DNA of 20,405 bases from an uncultured Ruminococcus sp. (GCA_937894495.1 CALCRR010000366.1:1-20405); one strand, 5' to 3'. Counted from the stretch's first letter, positions 1-7,269 are shown. Program-made: numbers and translations. Notes: generated from the sequence alone by a model not told the origin.

Positions 1-232
1 CCAGGGCGTGGCCACCTCCATCGACGCCCTCTCGGTGGGCTTCACCATTGCCGATTACGGTCTGGGCATGGCTCTGCTGTGCTCGGTCATCATCAGTGCA
101 GTCACCCTCGTCATCTGCCTTTCGGGAGTTATGATCGGCAAGCGCTTCGGCAACAAAATGTCGGGCAAAGCCACCATTCTCGGCGGTATTATCCTGATAG
201 CTATCGGCGCTGAGATCTTTTTCAAAGGCTAA
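1..232 (+). CDS. mntP: MntP-type manganese efflux pump, C-terminal part
   Basis: This is the 3' end of a gene that begins before the window; 76 codons are visible, read from base 2 and ending in TAA at 230-232. The family exports Mn2+ across the cytoplasmic membrane. The visible part starts with the ATSIDALSVG motif of the second half-repeat, whose acidic residue lies in a membrane helix needed for transport. Two more hydrophobic segments follow, and the protein ends with the typical glycine-rich helix GGIILIAIGAEIFF. The GTG at base 8 is an internal valine codon, not a start. The gene is followed closely by an intrinsic terminator. The family call is secure from the motif and helix pattern; manganese as substrate comes from family knowledge. 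Confidence 0.85.
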   Translation, partial: QGVATSIDALSVGFTIADYGLGMALLCSVIISAVTLVICLSGVMIGKRFGNKMSGKATILGGIILIAIGAEIFFKG

Positions 233-243
233 AAGTAAAACGT

Positions 244-276
244 CCTTACCCCGCAGCAAGCGAGGTAAGGTTTTTT
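244..276 (+). terminator. intrinsic terminator of mntP
   Basis: CCTTACCCCGC (244-254) pairs with GCGAGGTAAGG (260-270) with a single mismatch around the loop AGCAA, followed at once by six T. It lies 11 bp after the mntP stop codon. Confidence 0.9.
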
Positions 277-410
277 ATCCCCAATTATGATGTGTTTTGC
301 CGTAAATGATCATCTACCATACTGCCTGCAGGTTTTACTGGGGAAAACCTGCAGACGGCACGGTAAATAATTATTTACAGCAAAACACATTAAAATCGGG
401 ATAAAAAACC
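269..410. repeat. 142-bp near-palindromic element between convergent genes
   Basis: Inner arms of 47 nt (290-336 and 344-390) enclose the 7-nt loop ACTGGGG. They match at 39 of 47 positions, and all eight differences are transitions. Outer arms GGTTTTTTATCCC (269-281) and GGGATAAAAAACC (398-410) are exact complements and coincide with the T-tracts of the two flanking terminators. In a minus-strand RNA six of the eight mismatches become G-U pairs and two are C-A; in a plus-strand RNA only two are G-U. The structure therefore fits a minus-strand hairpin better. It could be a MITE-like or REP-like palindromic unit, or a structured 3' RNA. No second copy is visible in the window. Confidence 0.8.
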
Positions 411-442
411 GAACACTCCACGCTAAAGCGCAGAATGTCCGG
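403..442 (-). terminator. intrinsic terminator of the minus-strand operon
   Basis: On the minus strand CCGGACATTC and GAGTGTTCGG form a stem with wobble pairs, extended by CGC/GCG around the loop TTTA. The stem covers 409-442 and is followed by six T (403-408). It ends the transcript of the HMA-protein gene. Confidence 0.88.
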
Positions 443-450
443 TACCGAGC

Positions 451-483
451 AATTATGAATTATGCATTATAAATTATGAATTA
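451..483. repeat. short AATTATG-type repeat tract
   Basis: This AT-rich tract is made of imperfect copies of AATTATG/AATTATAA units. The last codons and the stop codon of the HMA protein (474-476) lie inside it, so the protein end may have been set by insertion or expansion of the tract. A single similar unit, ATGAATTATG, occurs at 1731-1740. Confidence 0.5.
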
Positions 484-698
484 GAAACAGATATGCCTTT
501 GACAGTGTAGCCTGCCTCGGTTATCGCTGCGGTGAGGGCTGCCTCGTCCAGCGCTGCCTCGGAGATTATCTCGGTCTCCTTTTTATCCTTTGAGGAAACT
601 ACGCTCTCGATCTTAAAATTCTCCTGAATGCTTTCGTTTACGTGCTTTTCGCACATGGGGCACATCATGCCCTCTACTGCTACCACGGTCTTTACCAT
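474..698 (-). CDS. HMA-domain heavy-metal-binding protein (74 aa)
   Basis: A single heavy-metal-associated domain, ferredoxin-like in fold, whose relatives bind Cu+ or similar soft metals and pass them to P-type ATPases. The motif GMMCPMCEKHV gives the two metal ligands, Cys13 and Cys16; the His after the second Cys is less usual. The C-terminal half matches the normal end of the fold (AAITEAGYTVKGI). The start at 698 is chosen because AAAGGAG lies just upstream; an in-frame ATG at 731 would overlap the LDH gene and lacks a ribosome site. It is last in the operon, 13 bp after the LDH gene, and is followed by a terminator. No metal transporter is seen beside it, so the partner is unknown. It resembles a CopZ-like chaperone, but a role in copper handling is inferred only. 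Confidence 0.85.
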   Translation of the reverse strand: MVKTVVAVEGMMCPMCEKHVNESIQENFKIESVVSSKDKKETEIISEAALDEAALTAAITEAGYTVKGISVSNS

Positions 699-711
699 TT
701 TAGTCACTCCT

Positions 712-1665
712 TTAAATTTCCAAGCCTTCAAAATGCTCTTTCAGTATTTTTACAGAGCTGTTAAACTTACCCTTTTCGTCGTCGTTCAGCGAGAGCTCCA
801 GTATCTCCTTAATGCCGTTTCTGCCGATTATCGCAGGTACGCCGATGAAAACATCTCTGCTGCCGTATTCGCCGCAGAGCTTTGCCGATACGGTAAGTAC
901 GCTGTTTTCGTCCCCCAGTATAGCCTTTACTATCCTGGTCAGAGCCATGCCTATGCCGTAATAGGTGGCACGCTTTGCTTCGATTATCTTGTAAGCCGAT
1001 GTCCTTACCTGCTCCTCTATCTTCTGCATATCGTCAATGCAGTAGCTGTTCCTGCTGTCCTCCAGAATGCCCGTTACCGACTTTGTAGCCAGCATTACCT
1101 GTGAGAGCGGCACAAACTCGCTGTCGCCGTGCTCGCCGATAACATATGCGTGTATATTCTTGGGGTCAACGGTGAAATAATCACCCAGCAGATATCTCAG
1201 CCTTGCGGTATCAAGTGTAGTGCCCGTGCCGATAACTCTCGATGCGCCGAAGCGTGAAAGCTCATAGGTAACTCTCGTCATGATGTCAACAGGGTTGGTC
1301 GCCACCAGAAAAATGCCGTCAAAGCCCGACCTTACCACAGGGGTCACTATTGAGCGGAACACTTCGGTGTTCCTCTGCAGCAGATCAAGCCTGCTCTCCC
1401 CCTCCTTCTGAGCCACACCTGCGGCGATGACTATGATATCAGCGTCCTTGCAGTCCTTGTAGTCGCCTGCATATATCTTCATGTTGGATTTTGCAAAGGC
1501 AAGCCCGTGGTTAAGGTCCATAGCCTCGCCCCCTGCACGCTCCTTGTTCACGTCGATAAGCACCAGCTCGTTGCATATGCCGCCCTGGTTTACCAGCGCA
1601 TAGGCAAAGCTCATGCCCACCATTCCTGTTCCTATAAGGACCACCTTGCGTCTGTCGGTATTCAT
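712..1665 (-). CDS. ldh: L-lactate dehydrogenase
   Basis: NAD-dependent L-lactate dehydrogenase (317 aa, normal family length), which reduces pyruvate to L-lactate and regenerates NAD+ during fermentation in the cytoplasm. Visible features are the Rossmann motif GTGMVG (12-17), NAD-ribose-binding Asp38, the substrate loop QKEGESR with Gln86 (the residue separating lactate from malate dehydrogenases) and Arg92, the pair Asp152/Arg155, catalytic His179 in IGEHGDS, and Thr234. Gln86 favours lactate over malate. AAGGAG lies about 12 nt before the ATG, a slightly long spacing. The gene sits 76 bp after the FIST-GGDEF gene and 13 bp before the HMA gene, probably in one transcript. No regulator-binding site was recognised. 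Confidence 0.95.
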   Translation of the reverse strand: MNTDRRKVVLIGTGMVGMSFAYALVNQGGICNELVLIDVNKERAGGEAMDLNHGLAFAKSNMKIYAGDYKDCKDADIIVIAAGVAQKEGESRLDLLQRNTEVFRSIVTPVVRSGFDGIFLVATNPVDIMTRVTYELSRFGASRVIGTGTTLDTARLRYLLGDYFTVDPKNIHAYVIGEHGDSEFVPLSQVMLATKSVTGILEDSRNSYCIDDMQKIEEQVRTSAYKIIEAKRATYYGIGMALTRIVKAILGDENSVLTVSAKLCGEYGSRDVFIGVPAIIGRNGIKEILELSLNDDEKGKFNSSVKILKEHFEGLEI

Positions 1666-1704
1666 TTTGATCTATCGCTCCTTCCTGCTGATCTGTAGTT
1701 TTTC

Positions 1705-1745
1705 ATCAAGCAGTGTACCGCCGCTTGATCATGAATTATGATCAT
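1705..1745. other. inverted repeats between the FIST-GGDEF and ldh genes
   Basis: ATCAAGC (1705-1711) pairs with GCTTGAT (1723-1729). Overlapping it, TGATCAT-GAATT-ATGATCA (1727-1745) is a second inverted repeat that includes the FIST-GGDEF stop codon. Neither is followed by a T-run on the minus strand, so they are not convincing terminators. An operator or an mRNA-processing hairpin ahead of ldh is possible. Confidence 0.4.
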
Positions 1746-3517
1746 GCCTTTACTACTTTGTTTCTGCCGCTGCGCTTAGCCTCATACAGTGCGCTGTCTA
1801 CCGCCACGAATACGTCTTTGAGCTCGCAGCTGCCGTCGAATGACACAGTGCCTAAGCTGACAGTTACCCTGCCTGCGCCCACAAATGGGTGCTCCATAGT
1901 TTTTATCCTTATCTTTTCAGCCAGATCGTAAGCTTTGTCCGCATCGGCATCCGGCAGCAGTATCATAAATTCCTCACCGCCCCAGCGCCCTGCAAAAGCG
2001 CCCTCTGTGTCGGCTATCAGCTCCTTCATTATGCCGGCAACGGTTTTCAGCGTCTCGTCACCCACTGCGTGACCGTAGGTGTCGTTCACCTTTTTAAAGT
2101 AGTCTATATCCAGCATAAGCAGCCCCGCAATTGAGTCTGAGGCTTTCAGCTCTTCATAGCAGCTGTCTATCAGCTGGTCGGTCTTTCTTCTGTTATAAAG
2201 CTGTGTAAGACCGTCCCTGTCTGCCATTTCCTGCAGCTTGTCGTTCATCACGCTCAGGTCCTTGTAAGCCTTGTGGAGCTCGGTAGTGGTGGCGTAGACC
2301 AGCTTTGTCAGCCTTTTTATCAATGATGCCTGACCTTTGAGCACCGAGTCGTCCACATGAACGTGCTCAGGCTCGCTGTTTTCAGGCTCGCCCTCACGCA
2401 TGGCTATTGACATAAGGGTTATGTTGTACTCCAGCACATTGCCGTTTTTGCGGTCACGGTTGACCTCCCCCCAGGTGTGGAAGCCTGCGGTCTCGGCTAT
2501 GCGCTGAAAGGGCTGCATCTCTATATTAACAAAATCCTCCCAGAAGGATTTTCTCACCGAGCATGAGTAAAGCAGTATCGCCTGGGGCTGAAAGCGGCAA
2601 ACGTCCATCAGCCTTACATCAACCTTTTTGACGATATCCGCAGGTGCGCCGTAGCACAGGTAAATGTCCATGCCCTCGGTGACATAGCCTGCCAGCAGCA
2701 GGGTGCCGTCCTCCTCGGCGGTTATGGTGTGCCTTAAAAGCTCCTCACCGTCCAGGTCAGCCATAAGGGGGAACTCGAAGGTCTCCTCGGCGAAGTTCTC
2801 GTCCACCTCTATCTGCATATACTTTTCGTAAAGCTCGGCAGCAGGTCTGCCGTCTACCTCAATGAGCCTGTTTTCATCAGCCTTTGTGACCTTAAAGGGC
2901 ACGCCCAGCGTCTGCCAGCCCACCGATTTATCCACCGATATGTGAAAATCCTCCCCTGCATATACCACTAGAAAGATCATATCGCTGTAAATGCCGTTGT
3001 GGTCGAACACGAAATGCTCAGACGACTCCATCGAGTGACCGCCTGCATAACCGCCGAATACCTGGATGTCTCTGCGGCACTTGCTTATCTCCTCAAAAAG
3101 TATCCTGGTGTGCAGGTTAGTGCCGGGCAGCATAAGCTCCAGCGCCTTGCAGTGCCGGGTGCTGTCGGCAAGGGTGCAGATATCTCTGCCGTACTGCTCC
3201 TCTCTGCCCCCTGCGTTTTCAAAGCGGCAGAGCCTTACATCAGCCGACTCGAACATCATAACCGACACCAGCACGCCCCTGTCCATCAGTCTGCCGTTTT
3301 TTATCTCACCTGCGGAAATAGTTCCTGCTATCATATCCGTCTCGAACTGACCGCTTATCTTTTTTGCGATGCCTATGAGCAGCTGCTCGTCCAGCACGCC
3401 GCTGTATATGTGAAAAAGTATGTTTTTATAGTTGTTTTCATCGTACTCCGCCTTTATTTTATCCAGCTTTTCCGAAAAATCCACATCACTCACATAGCGC
3501 AGTGAAATATGCTTCAT
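1742..3517 (-). CDS. FIST-domain sensor diguanylate cyclase
   Basis: A 591-residue cytoplasmic signalling protein with no membrane segment. Residues about 29-220 resemble FIST_N and 221-365 FIST_C (with GFHTWGEV at 345-352), a sensor pair thought to bind small ligands such as amino acids. A helical linker (about 390-430) leads into a GGDEF domain (431-591). This domain keeps DGLTQLYNRR, LDIDYFKKVND and the active-site signature GGEEF (513-517), so it should make cyclic di-GMP from two GTP. The RxxD inhibitory site is missing: the aligned positions read TEGA, so product inhibition through that site is not expected. GAAGGG lies 8 nt before the ATG. It follows the GGDEF-EAL gene by 84 bp; a weak promoter match (minus-strand TTGAAC, 17 bp, TACAAA at 3540-3568) lies in that gap. 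Confidence 0.9.
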   Translation of the reverse strand: MKHISLRYVSDVDFSEKLDKIKAEYDENNYKNILFHIYSGVLDEQLLIGIAKKISGQFETDMIAGTISAGEIKNGRLMDRGVLVSVMMFESADVRLCRFENAGGREEQYGRDICTLADSTRHCKALELMLPGTNLHTRILFEEISKCRRDIQVFGGYAGGHSMESSEHFVFDHNGIYSDMIFLVVYAGEDFHISVDKSVGWQTLGVPFKVTKADENRLIEVDGRPAAELYEKYMQIEVDENFAEETFEFPLMADLDGEELLRHTITAEEDGTLLLAGYVTEGMDIYLCYGAPADIVKKVDVRLMDVCRFQPQAILLYSCSVRKSFWEDFVNIEMQPFQRIAETAGFHTWGEVNRDRKNGNVLEYNITLMSIAMREGEPENSEPEHVHVDDSVLKGQASLIKRLTKLVYATTTELHKAYKDLSVMNDKLQEMADRDGLTQLYNRRKTDQLIDSCYEELKASDSIAGLLMLDIDYFKKVNDTYGHAVGDETLKTVAGIMKELIADTEGAFAGRWGGEEFMILLPDADADKAYDLAEKIRIKTMEHPFVGAGRVTVSLGTVSFDGSCELKDVFVAVDSALYEAKRSGRNKVVKA

Positions 3518-3601
3518 ATTTTATCCCTTCTTACTTATGTTTGTACTAAATATTTCCAAAAAGTTCAATTATCCACAGAACAGAGCGTTTCATCTGTCTC
3601 G

Positions 3602-5308
3602 TCAGCTGACAATATGCTCGCTGCCTATATCATAGTGGTGCTTGTCCAGCCTTTGCTCAAAATCGTCAATGGGCAGGGGTCTGTCAAAGTAAAATCCCTG
3701 TGCGAAAACGCAGCGGTTGTTTTTGAGCACCTCCACCTGGTTCTCGGTCTCAACACCCTCGGCGATGCATTCAAGTCCCAGCTCCTTAGCCATAGCCACA
3801 ACGTATTTGAACATTATGCTTCTGGTGCTCTTGTCATCGTCCTCGTCCACAGGCAGAAAGCTTTTGTCTACCTTGAGAACGTTCCAGGGTATCTCTCTGA
3901 TAAGGTTCAGCGACGAATATCCCATTCCGAAATCGTCTACCGAGGTGCATATGCCCGACTGCTGCAAGCCGCTTACCACACGCTTTAAGTCTCTGAATTC
4001 CACATCGGTGGTGGTCTCGGTCAGCTCTATCTCGATATACCGGTGGGGCACGTTGTTTCTGTCGATTATCTCCATAATGTGCTCTAACAGGTCAACGTCC
4101 ATCATGTGCTTTCTTGAAAGGTTTACAGATACCCTTACCACCTTTCTGCCCTCGTCAAGCCAGCGCCTTATATCTCTGCATACGTGGTCGAGCATATAAA
4201 AGTCCAGCTTGCAGATATCGGTGTTCTGTTCAAGCACGGGTATAAACTCCATAGGGGGGACTATCCTGCCGTCGTGCAGCCAGCGGCAAAGTGCCTCTGC
4301 ACCTGCGATATCTCCCGTTTCGATATCTATCTTAGGCTGGTAGAATACCTTGAATTCTTCCTTGGCGAGCCCGATAGGGAAGAGCTGCTGTATGCGCATA
4401 GCCTTTTTCTTGTTCACAGCCATTTTTTCGCTGTAATAAACTATGCTGTCCTTGCCGCCGTTTTTTGCAGCCTGTGATGAAGAATTTATCCTGTCCATAA
4501 TGTCGCCCGGGCGGTCAATGGTGAAGCCATCGGGCATGATGAAAACTCCCGTGTTGGCAGATATCCGGATGCGCTTGCCCTCGTTGACATCATATACCAC
4601 AGGTGCGCCTTTTAATATCTCCAGCACGCTGTCAAGTATCTCGGTCCTGAAAACAGCCACGAAGTTATCGCCGCCAACACGGCATACCACGCCCTTATCC
4701 TCCACCGCCTGTTCAAGCAGAGTGAAGTAGTTGCGCATAGCGATATCGCCGGCAGCCCTGCCTATCTCCTGGTTAATCAGCGAGAAATGCTTCAGGTTGA
4801 AATGCACCGCCGTATGACCGCCGAGATTACCGTTCTCGTTGAGCATACTCAGCTGCCGCATGAAAGCCCTGAGGTTGCGGTAGCCTGCGTCATCGTAAAA
4901 GGTCAGGCGCTCCACCACGTTCTGCAGTCTGTTGCGGCTGATAAAGCTCAGGGTAGTGCGCATGATAAGGTCGACCTTTTCAAGCTCCTCCTCATCAAGG
5001 GGCTCGTCCCCGTCAGCCATATAGACCTTGCACTTTGCCACCGTCATCGACTTGGTCAGCAGCCTGCGTGAGAGCACCTCTTTGCTCTTTTTGCCGTTGT
5101 CATAGCACACAAAGACCTCGCCCTTGCCTGCCTGCTCGTGCTCGATACTGTTATAAAACTCGGTAACGCCCTTGGATATGCGCAAAAGCTTGCAAAGCTC
5201 CGCCAGATTTGAGCTGACACTGTCAAGCAAAAAGCCCTCCAGCCTTGTCATGGAATTGACCAGCTTTTCCAGCAGTACGTAATATTCAGACAGCTTATCC
5301 TTATACAT
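3602..5308 (-). CDS. GGDEF-EAL cyclic di-GMP phosphodiesterase with degenerate GGDEF
   Basis: A 568-residue soluble protein. Residues 1-130 are a helical N-terminal region of unrecognised type, about 135-295 a GGDEF domain, and 305-560 an EAL domain. The GGDEF signature is changed to GGDNF (212-216), so cyclase activity is unlikely; such domains often bind GTP or act as regulators. The EAL domain looks complete: Gln324-Pro, the EAL triplet 338-340, Asn396, Glu431, Asp458-Asp459 in DDFGMGYSS, Lys482, the EGVET loop from Glu517, and QGF at 537-539. It should hydrolyse cyclic di-GMP to pGpG. GAGGGGATAGGAT lies before the ATG. It is first in the minus-strand cluster; a possible -10 (TATAAT on the minus strand, 5356-5361) has no clear -35. 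Confidence 0.92.
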   Translation of the reverse strand: MYKDKLSEYYVLLEKLVNSMTRLEGFLLDSVSSNLAELCKLLRISKGVTEFYNSIEHEQAGKGEVFVCYDNGKKSKEVLSRRLLTKSMTVAKCKVYMADGDEPLDEEELEKVDLIMRTTLSFISRNRLQNVVERLTFYDDAGYRNLRAFMRQLSMLNENGNLGGHTAVHFNLKHFSLINQEIGRAAGDIAMRNYFTLLEQAVEDKGVVCRVGGDNFVAVFRTEILDSVLEILKGAPVVYDVNEGKRIRISANTGVFIMPDGFTIDRPGDIMDRINSSSQAAKNGGKDSIVYYSEKMAVNKKKAMRIQQLFPIGLAKEEFKVFYQPKIDIETGDIAGAEALCRWLHDGRIVPPMEFIPVLEQNTDICKLDFYMLDHVCRDIRRWLDEGRKVVRVSVNLSRKHMMDVDLLEHIMEIIDRNNVPHRYIEIELTETTTDVEFRDLKRVVSGLQQSGICTSVDDFGMGYSSLNLIREIPWNVLKVDKSFLPVDEDDDKSTRSIMFKYVVAMAKELGLECIAEGVETENQVEVLKNNRCVFAQGFYFDRPLPIDDFEQRLDKHHYDIGSEHIVS

Positions 5309-5527
5309 TATCCTATCCCCTCATATCATGTATAGTTGTTTGAATATAACAATTTATTATATATTACCATAAAATAATTAATATTTAAAGAACTTTTTTA
5401 TACAATCTTATAAATTGACATTGCTGCCGTGACAGAATGACATGGCAGAAGCGAGGATAAAGTATCTGCCGCGGTCTTGGAACTGTTAAAAAATATAGCT
5501 TTTTTTGAGAAAAAAGGCAAAAACATA
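5309..5527. other. AT-rich divergent spacer with one hairpin
   Basis: This region separates the minus-strand cyclic di-GMP cluster from the VanY gene and holds no credible gene. Its left part is very AT-rich and includes the weak minus-strand -10 at 5356-5361. CTGCCGTG (5424-5431) pairs with CATGGCAG (5441-5448), including one G-U pair, around a 9-nt loop. The hairpin lies upstream of the VanY promoter and has no T-run directly after it. Its purpose is unknown. Confidence 0.5.
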
Positions 5528-5556
5528 TTTACAAATATATTGATTTATGGTATAAT
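5528..5556 (+). promoter_or_regulatory. sigma-A promoter of the VanY gene
   Basis: TTTACA (5528-5533), a 17-bp spacer and TATAAT (5551-5556). Transcription would begin near 5563, giving a leader of about 40 nt before the ATG at 5603. This excludes the upstream in-frame ATG at 5477 as the start. Confidence 0.8.
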
Positions 5557-5602
5557 TTTAAATAGATATAGGTCATATAAAAAGCTTACGGAGGAACAGG
5601 AT

Positions 5603-6847
5603 ATGAAGGATAAACAAACAGTATCAACGCTGAAAAAACGCATATTTGCAGTGTCGGCAGCCGCTGTCATGGCGCTGGGCTTTACACTTTGCGAAGCTCC
5701 GTACTCTGAGGGGGAGCTTGCGCTGACAGCCTCGGCAGCAGCTCAGGCGGAGGTTACAGCTCCTGCAAAGGTGACAGGCTTTAAAGCCACCGAGACCAAG
5801 CCCACCTCAATAACCCTCAGCTGGGATAAGGTGGAGGACGCATTCGGCTATGTGATCTACCTCAAACAGACAGGGGGCTATAAGCTGATAGCCAGAGTTG
5901 ACGGCAAGACCACCTACACGGTGACAGGGCTTGACCCCTCGTGGAGAAGGCATTTTATCGTGAGAGCTTTTAAGAAAAAGCCCGAGGGCGGCTACGTTTT
6001 CGGACCCCTCTCGGACCAGCTCAAAACCGCCACCTGCCCCGACACGGTGAAGAATTTGAAAGCGCAGGCGACCACCTACAACTCGGTCACACTTTCGTGG
6101 GCAAGGACCTCCTGCTCCCACTACATAATCTACCAGATGAAAAACGGCAAGTGGGTGAGGGTCGGCAAGTCTGCTGCCAACAGCTTTGTGGTCAAAAACC
6201 TTGAGCGAAGCACCGAGTATAAATTTGTTATACGTGCCTGCAAGCTGGACGACTATAATAAGGAGCATTTAGGCTGGCTGTCGAACATCATCACAGCCAA
6301 GACCCCCAAGAACACCATAGTCACCAAAAACGGTCTTACATACGTAAACGATATACTTATCGCCAACAAGACCTATTCGCTGCCGAAAAATTACGACCCC
6401 GGCGCACTTACAGACGCCACCTACAAAGCCTTTGTTGAGATGCAGAACGCCGCTTACAGAGACGGCATAAGCCTGTGGATATGCTCGGGCTACCGCTCCT
6501 ACAGCTATCAGGATCACCTCTATAACAGCTATGTTATGCGCGACGGCAGAGCAATGGCAGATACCTACTCCGCCCGCCCGGGCCACAGCGAGCACCAGAC
6601 GGGTCTGGCTATGGATATAAACAACGCCAGCAGCTCCTTTGAGGGCACGCCTGCGGCAAGGTGGCTGGCTAAAAACTGCTGGAAATACGGCTTTATAATA
6701 AGGTACCCTCAGGGCAAGCAGAGTATAACGGGCTTTAAGTATGAGCCCTGGCACGTAAGATATCTGGGCAAGGATCAGGCTAAAAAGGTCTATGACAGCG
6801 GTCTGTGCCTGGAGGAATACCTGGGCATAACCTCGAAGTACAGCTAA
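5603..6847 (+). CDS. secreted FN3-FN3-VanY D-alanyl-D-alanine carboxypeptidase
   Basis: A 414-residue exported peptidase. A basic start and hydrophobic segment (about 14-29) form a signal peptide, possibly cut near ASA-AA (43-46). Two fibronectin type III domains follow (about 54-145 and 146-235), then a VanY/D,D-carboxypeptidase domain (about 255-404). Zinc ligands are His331 and Asp338 in SEHQTGLAMD and His384 in EPWH; Arg298 in SGYRS fits the substrate-binding Arg. It would trim the terminal D-Ala of peptidoglycan stem peptides, with the FN3 domains acting as spacers or wall/carbohydrate contacts. GGAGG lies 8 nt before this ATG. The gene is a single unit between its own promoter and terminator. 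No van resistance genes surround it, so wall remodelling is more likely than vancomycin resistance. Confidence 0.9.
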   Translation: MKDKQTVSTLKKRIFAVSAAAVMALGFTLCEAPYSEGELALTASAAAQAEVTAPAKVTGFKATETKPTSITLSWDKVEDAFGYVIYLKQTGGYKLIARVDGKTTYTVTGLDPSWRRHFIVRAFKKKPEGGYVFGPLSDQLKTATCPDTVKNLKAQATTYNSVTLSWARTSCSHYIIYQMKNGKWVRVGKSAANSFVVKNLERSTEYKFVIRACKLDDYNKEHLGWLSNIITAKTPKNTIVTKNGLTYVNDILIANKTYSLPKNYDPGALTDATYKAFVEMQNAAYRDGISLWICSGYRSYSYQDHLYNSYVMRDGRAMADTYSARPGHSEHQTGLAMDINNASSSFEGTPAARWLAKNCWKYGFIIRYPQGKQSITGFKYEPWHVRYLGKDQAKKVYDSGLCLEEYLGITSKYS

Positions 6848-6883
6848 GAAGCAGGAACTAAAAAGCAAGAAAATACTTCCGAC

Positions 6884-6941
6884 AAGCAGATATACTTGAT
6901 GGACGGCAAAGCTCTGTCAAGTATATCTGCTTTATTATTTT
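6884..6941 (+). terminator. intrinsic terminator after the VanY gene
   Basis: Perfect 16-bp arms AAGCAGATATACTTGA (6884-6899) and TCAAGTATATCTGCTT (6917-6932) with a 17-nt loop, followed by the T-rich stretch TTTATTATTTT. The stem is nearly symmetric, but the minus strand gives only a short T-rich tail. Confidence 0.88.
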
Positions 6942-7168
6942 GAAACAGGTTCGGGAATGAATTGTCATTTTATGTCTTTGCGGCATATGGGCATATTGTC
7001 TGTTATGTTGAAAGCAGGCGGCTGATAATATCCTTGATTTGTAAAAAGTGTAAAATTTATTATGCGTATTTAGACATATTTACAACAAATTATTTGTCAC
7101 AAGTGCTGAAAACTAACAGATAGCATTTGTGCTTAATGCCGAAATATTTTTTAACCAATTTGTAACGA
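6942..7168 (+). promoter_or_regulatory. upstream regulatory region of the pilus operon
   Basis: About 227 bp without a gene. The hexamer ATTTGT occurs at 7037, 7092, 7125 and 7158; the last three are spaced exactly 33 bp apart and the last ends 5 bp before the -35 box. The copy at 7092 is part of the palindrome ACAAAT-T-ATTTGT (7085-7097). CACAAGTGCT (7098-7107) and AGCATTTGTG (7122-7131) form a further inverted repeat with one mismatch. The arrangement suggests activator or repressor binding, but no known operator was recognised. Confidence 0.45.
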
Positions 7169-7197
7169 TTGACAAAAGGTGAGAATGAGTTTATAAT
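7169..7197 (+). promoter_or_regulatory. consensus sigma-A promoter of the pilus operon
   Basis: TTGACA (7169-7174), a 17-bp spacer and TATAAT (7192-7197), perfect at all twelve positions. Transcription should begin near 7204, leaving a leader of about 65 nt before the first gene. It is the only clear promoter seen for the five genes to 20188. Confidence 0.9.
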
Positions 7198-7219
7198 AAT
7201 AAAGTGTATTACAGTAGAC

Positions 7220-7241
7220 AGGGATAGCTTTGCTGTGCCCT
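7220..7241 (+). other. hairpin in the pilus-operon leader RNA
   Basis: GGGATAGC (7221-7228) pairs with GCTGTGCCC (7232-7240) around the loop TTT with one bulged G; an A-T pair closes it. The downstream strand can instead pair TGCC (7236-7239) with GGCA (7246-7249), so two weakly competing folds exist just ahead of the ribosome site of the 88-residue protein. No known riboswitch class was recognised. Confidence 0.4.
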
Positions 7242-7269
7242 TTCAGGCAGTTGGATTAAGGAGAAAGCA

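Noticed and set aside
5415..5443. TTGACA at 5415-5420 as a promoter for the VanY gene or a small RNA
   Set aside because: The -10 position reads TGACAT (three of six matches), while a much better promoter lies at 5528-5556.
5603..6847. VanY gene as a vancomycin-resistance determinant
   Set aside because: No vanR/S/H/A/X-type genes are near it, and the FN3-VanY secreted form fits a wall-remodelling enzyme better.
6269..6868. Long open frame on the minus strand opposite the VanY gene
   Set aside because: It is antisense to a clearly coding region, has no ribosome site and no recognisable domain.
6942..7269. Cyclic di-GMP riboswitch in front of the pilus operon
   Set aside because: Given the nearby cyclic di-GMP genes this was looked for, but the conserved GEMM features are absent and the leader (about 65 nt) is too short. 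The 5309-5602 spacer also lacks them.
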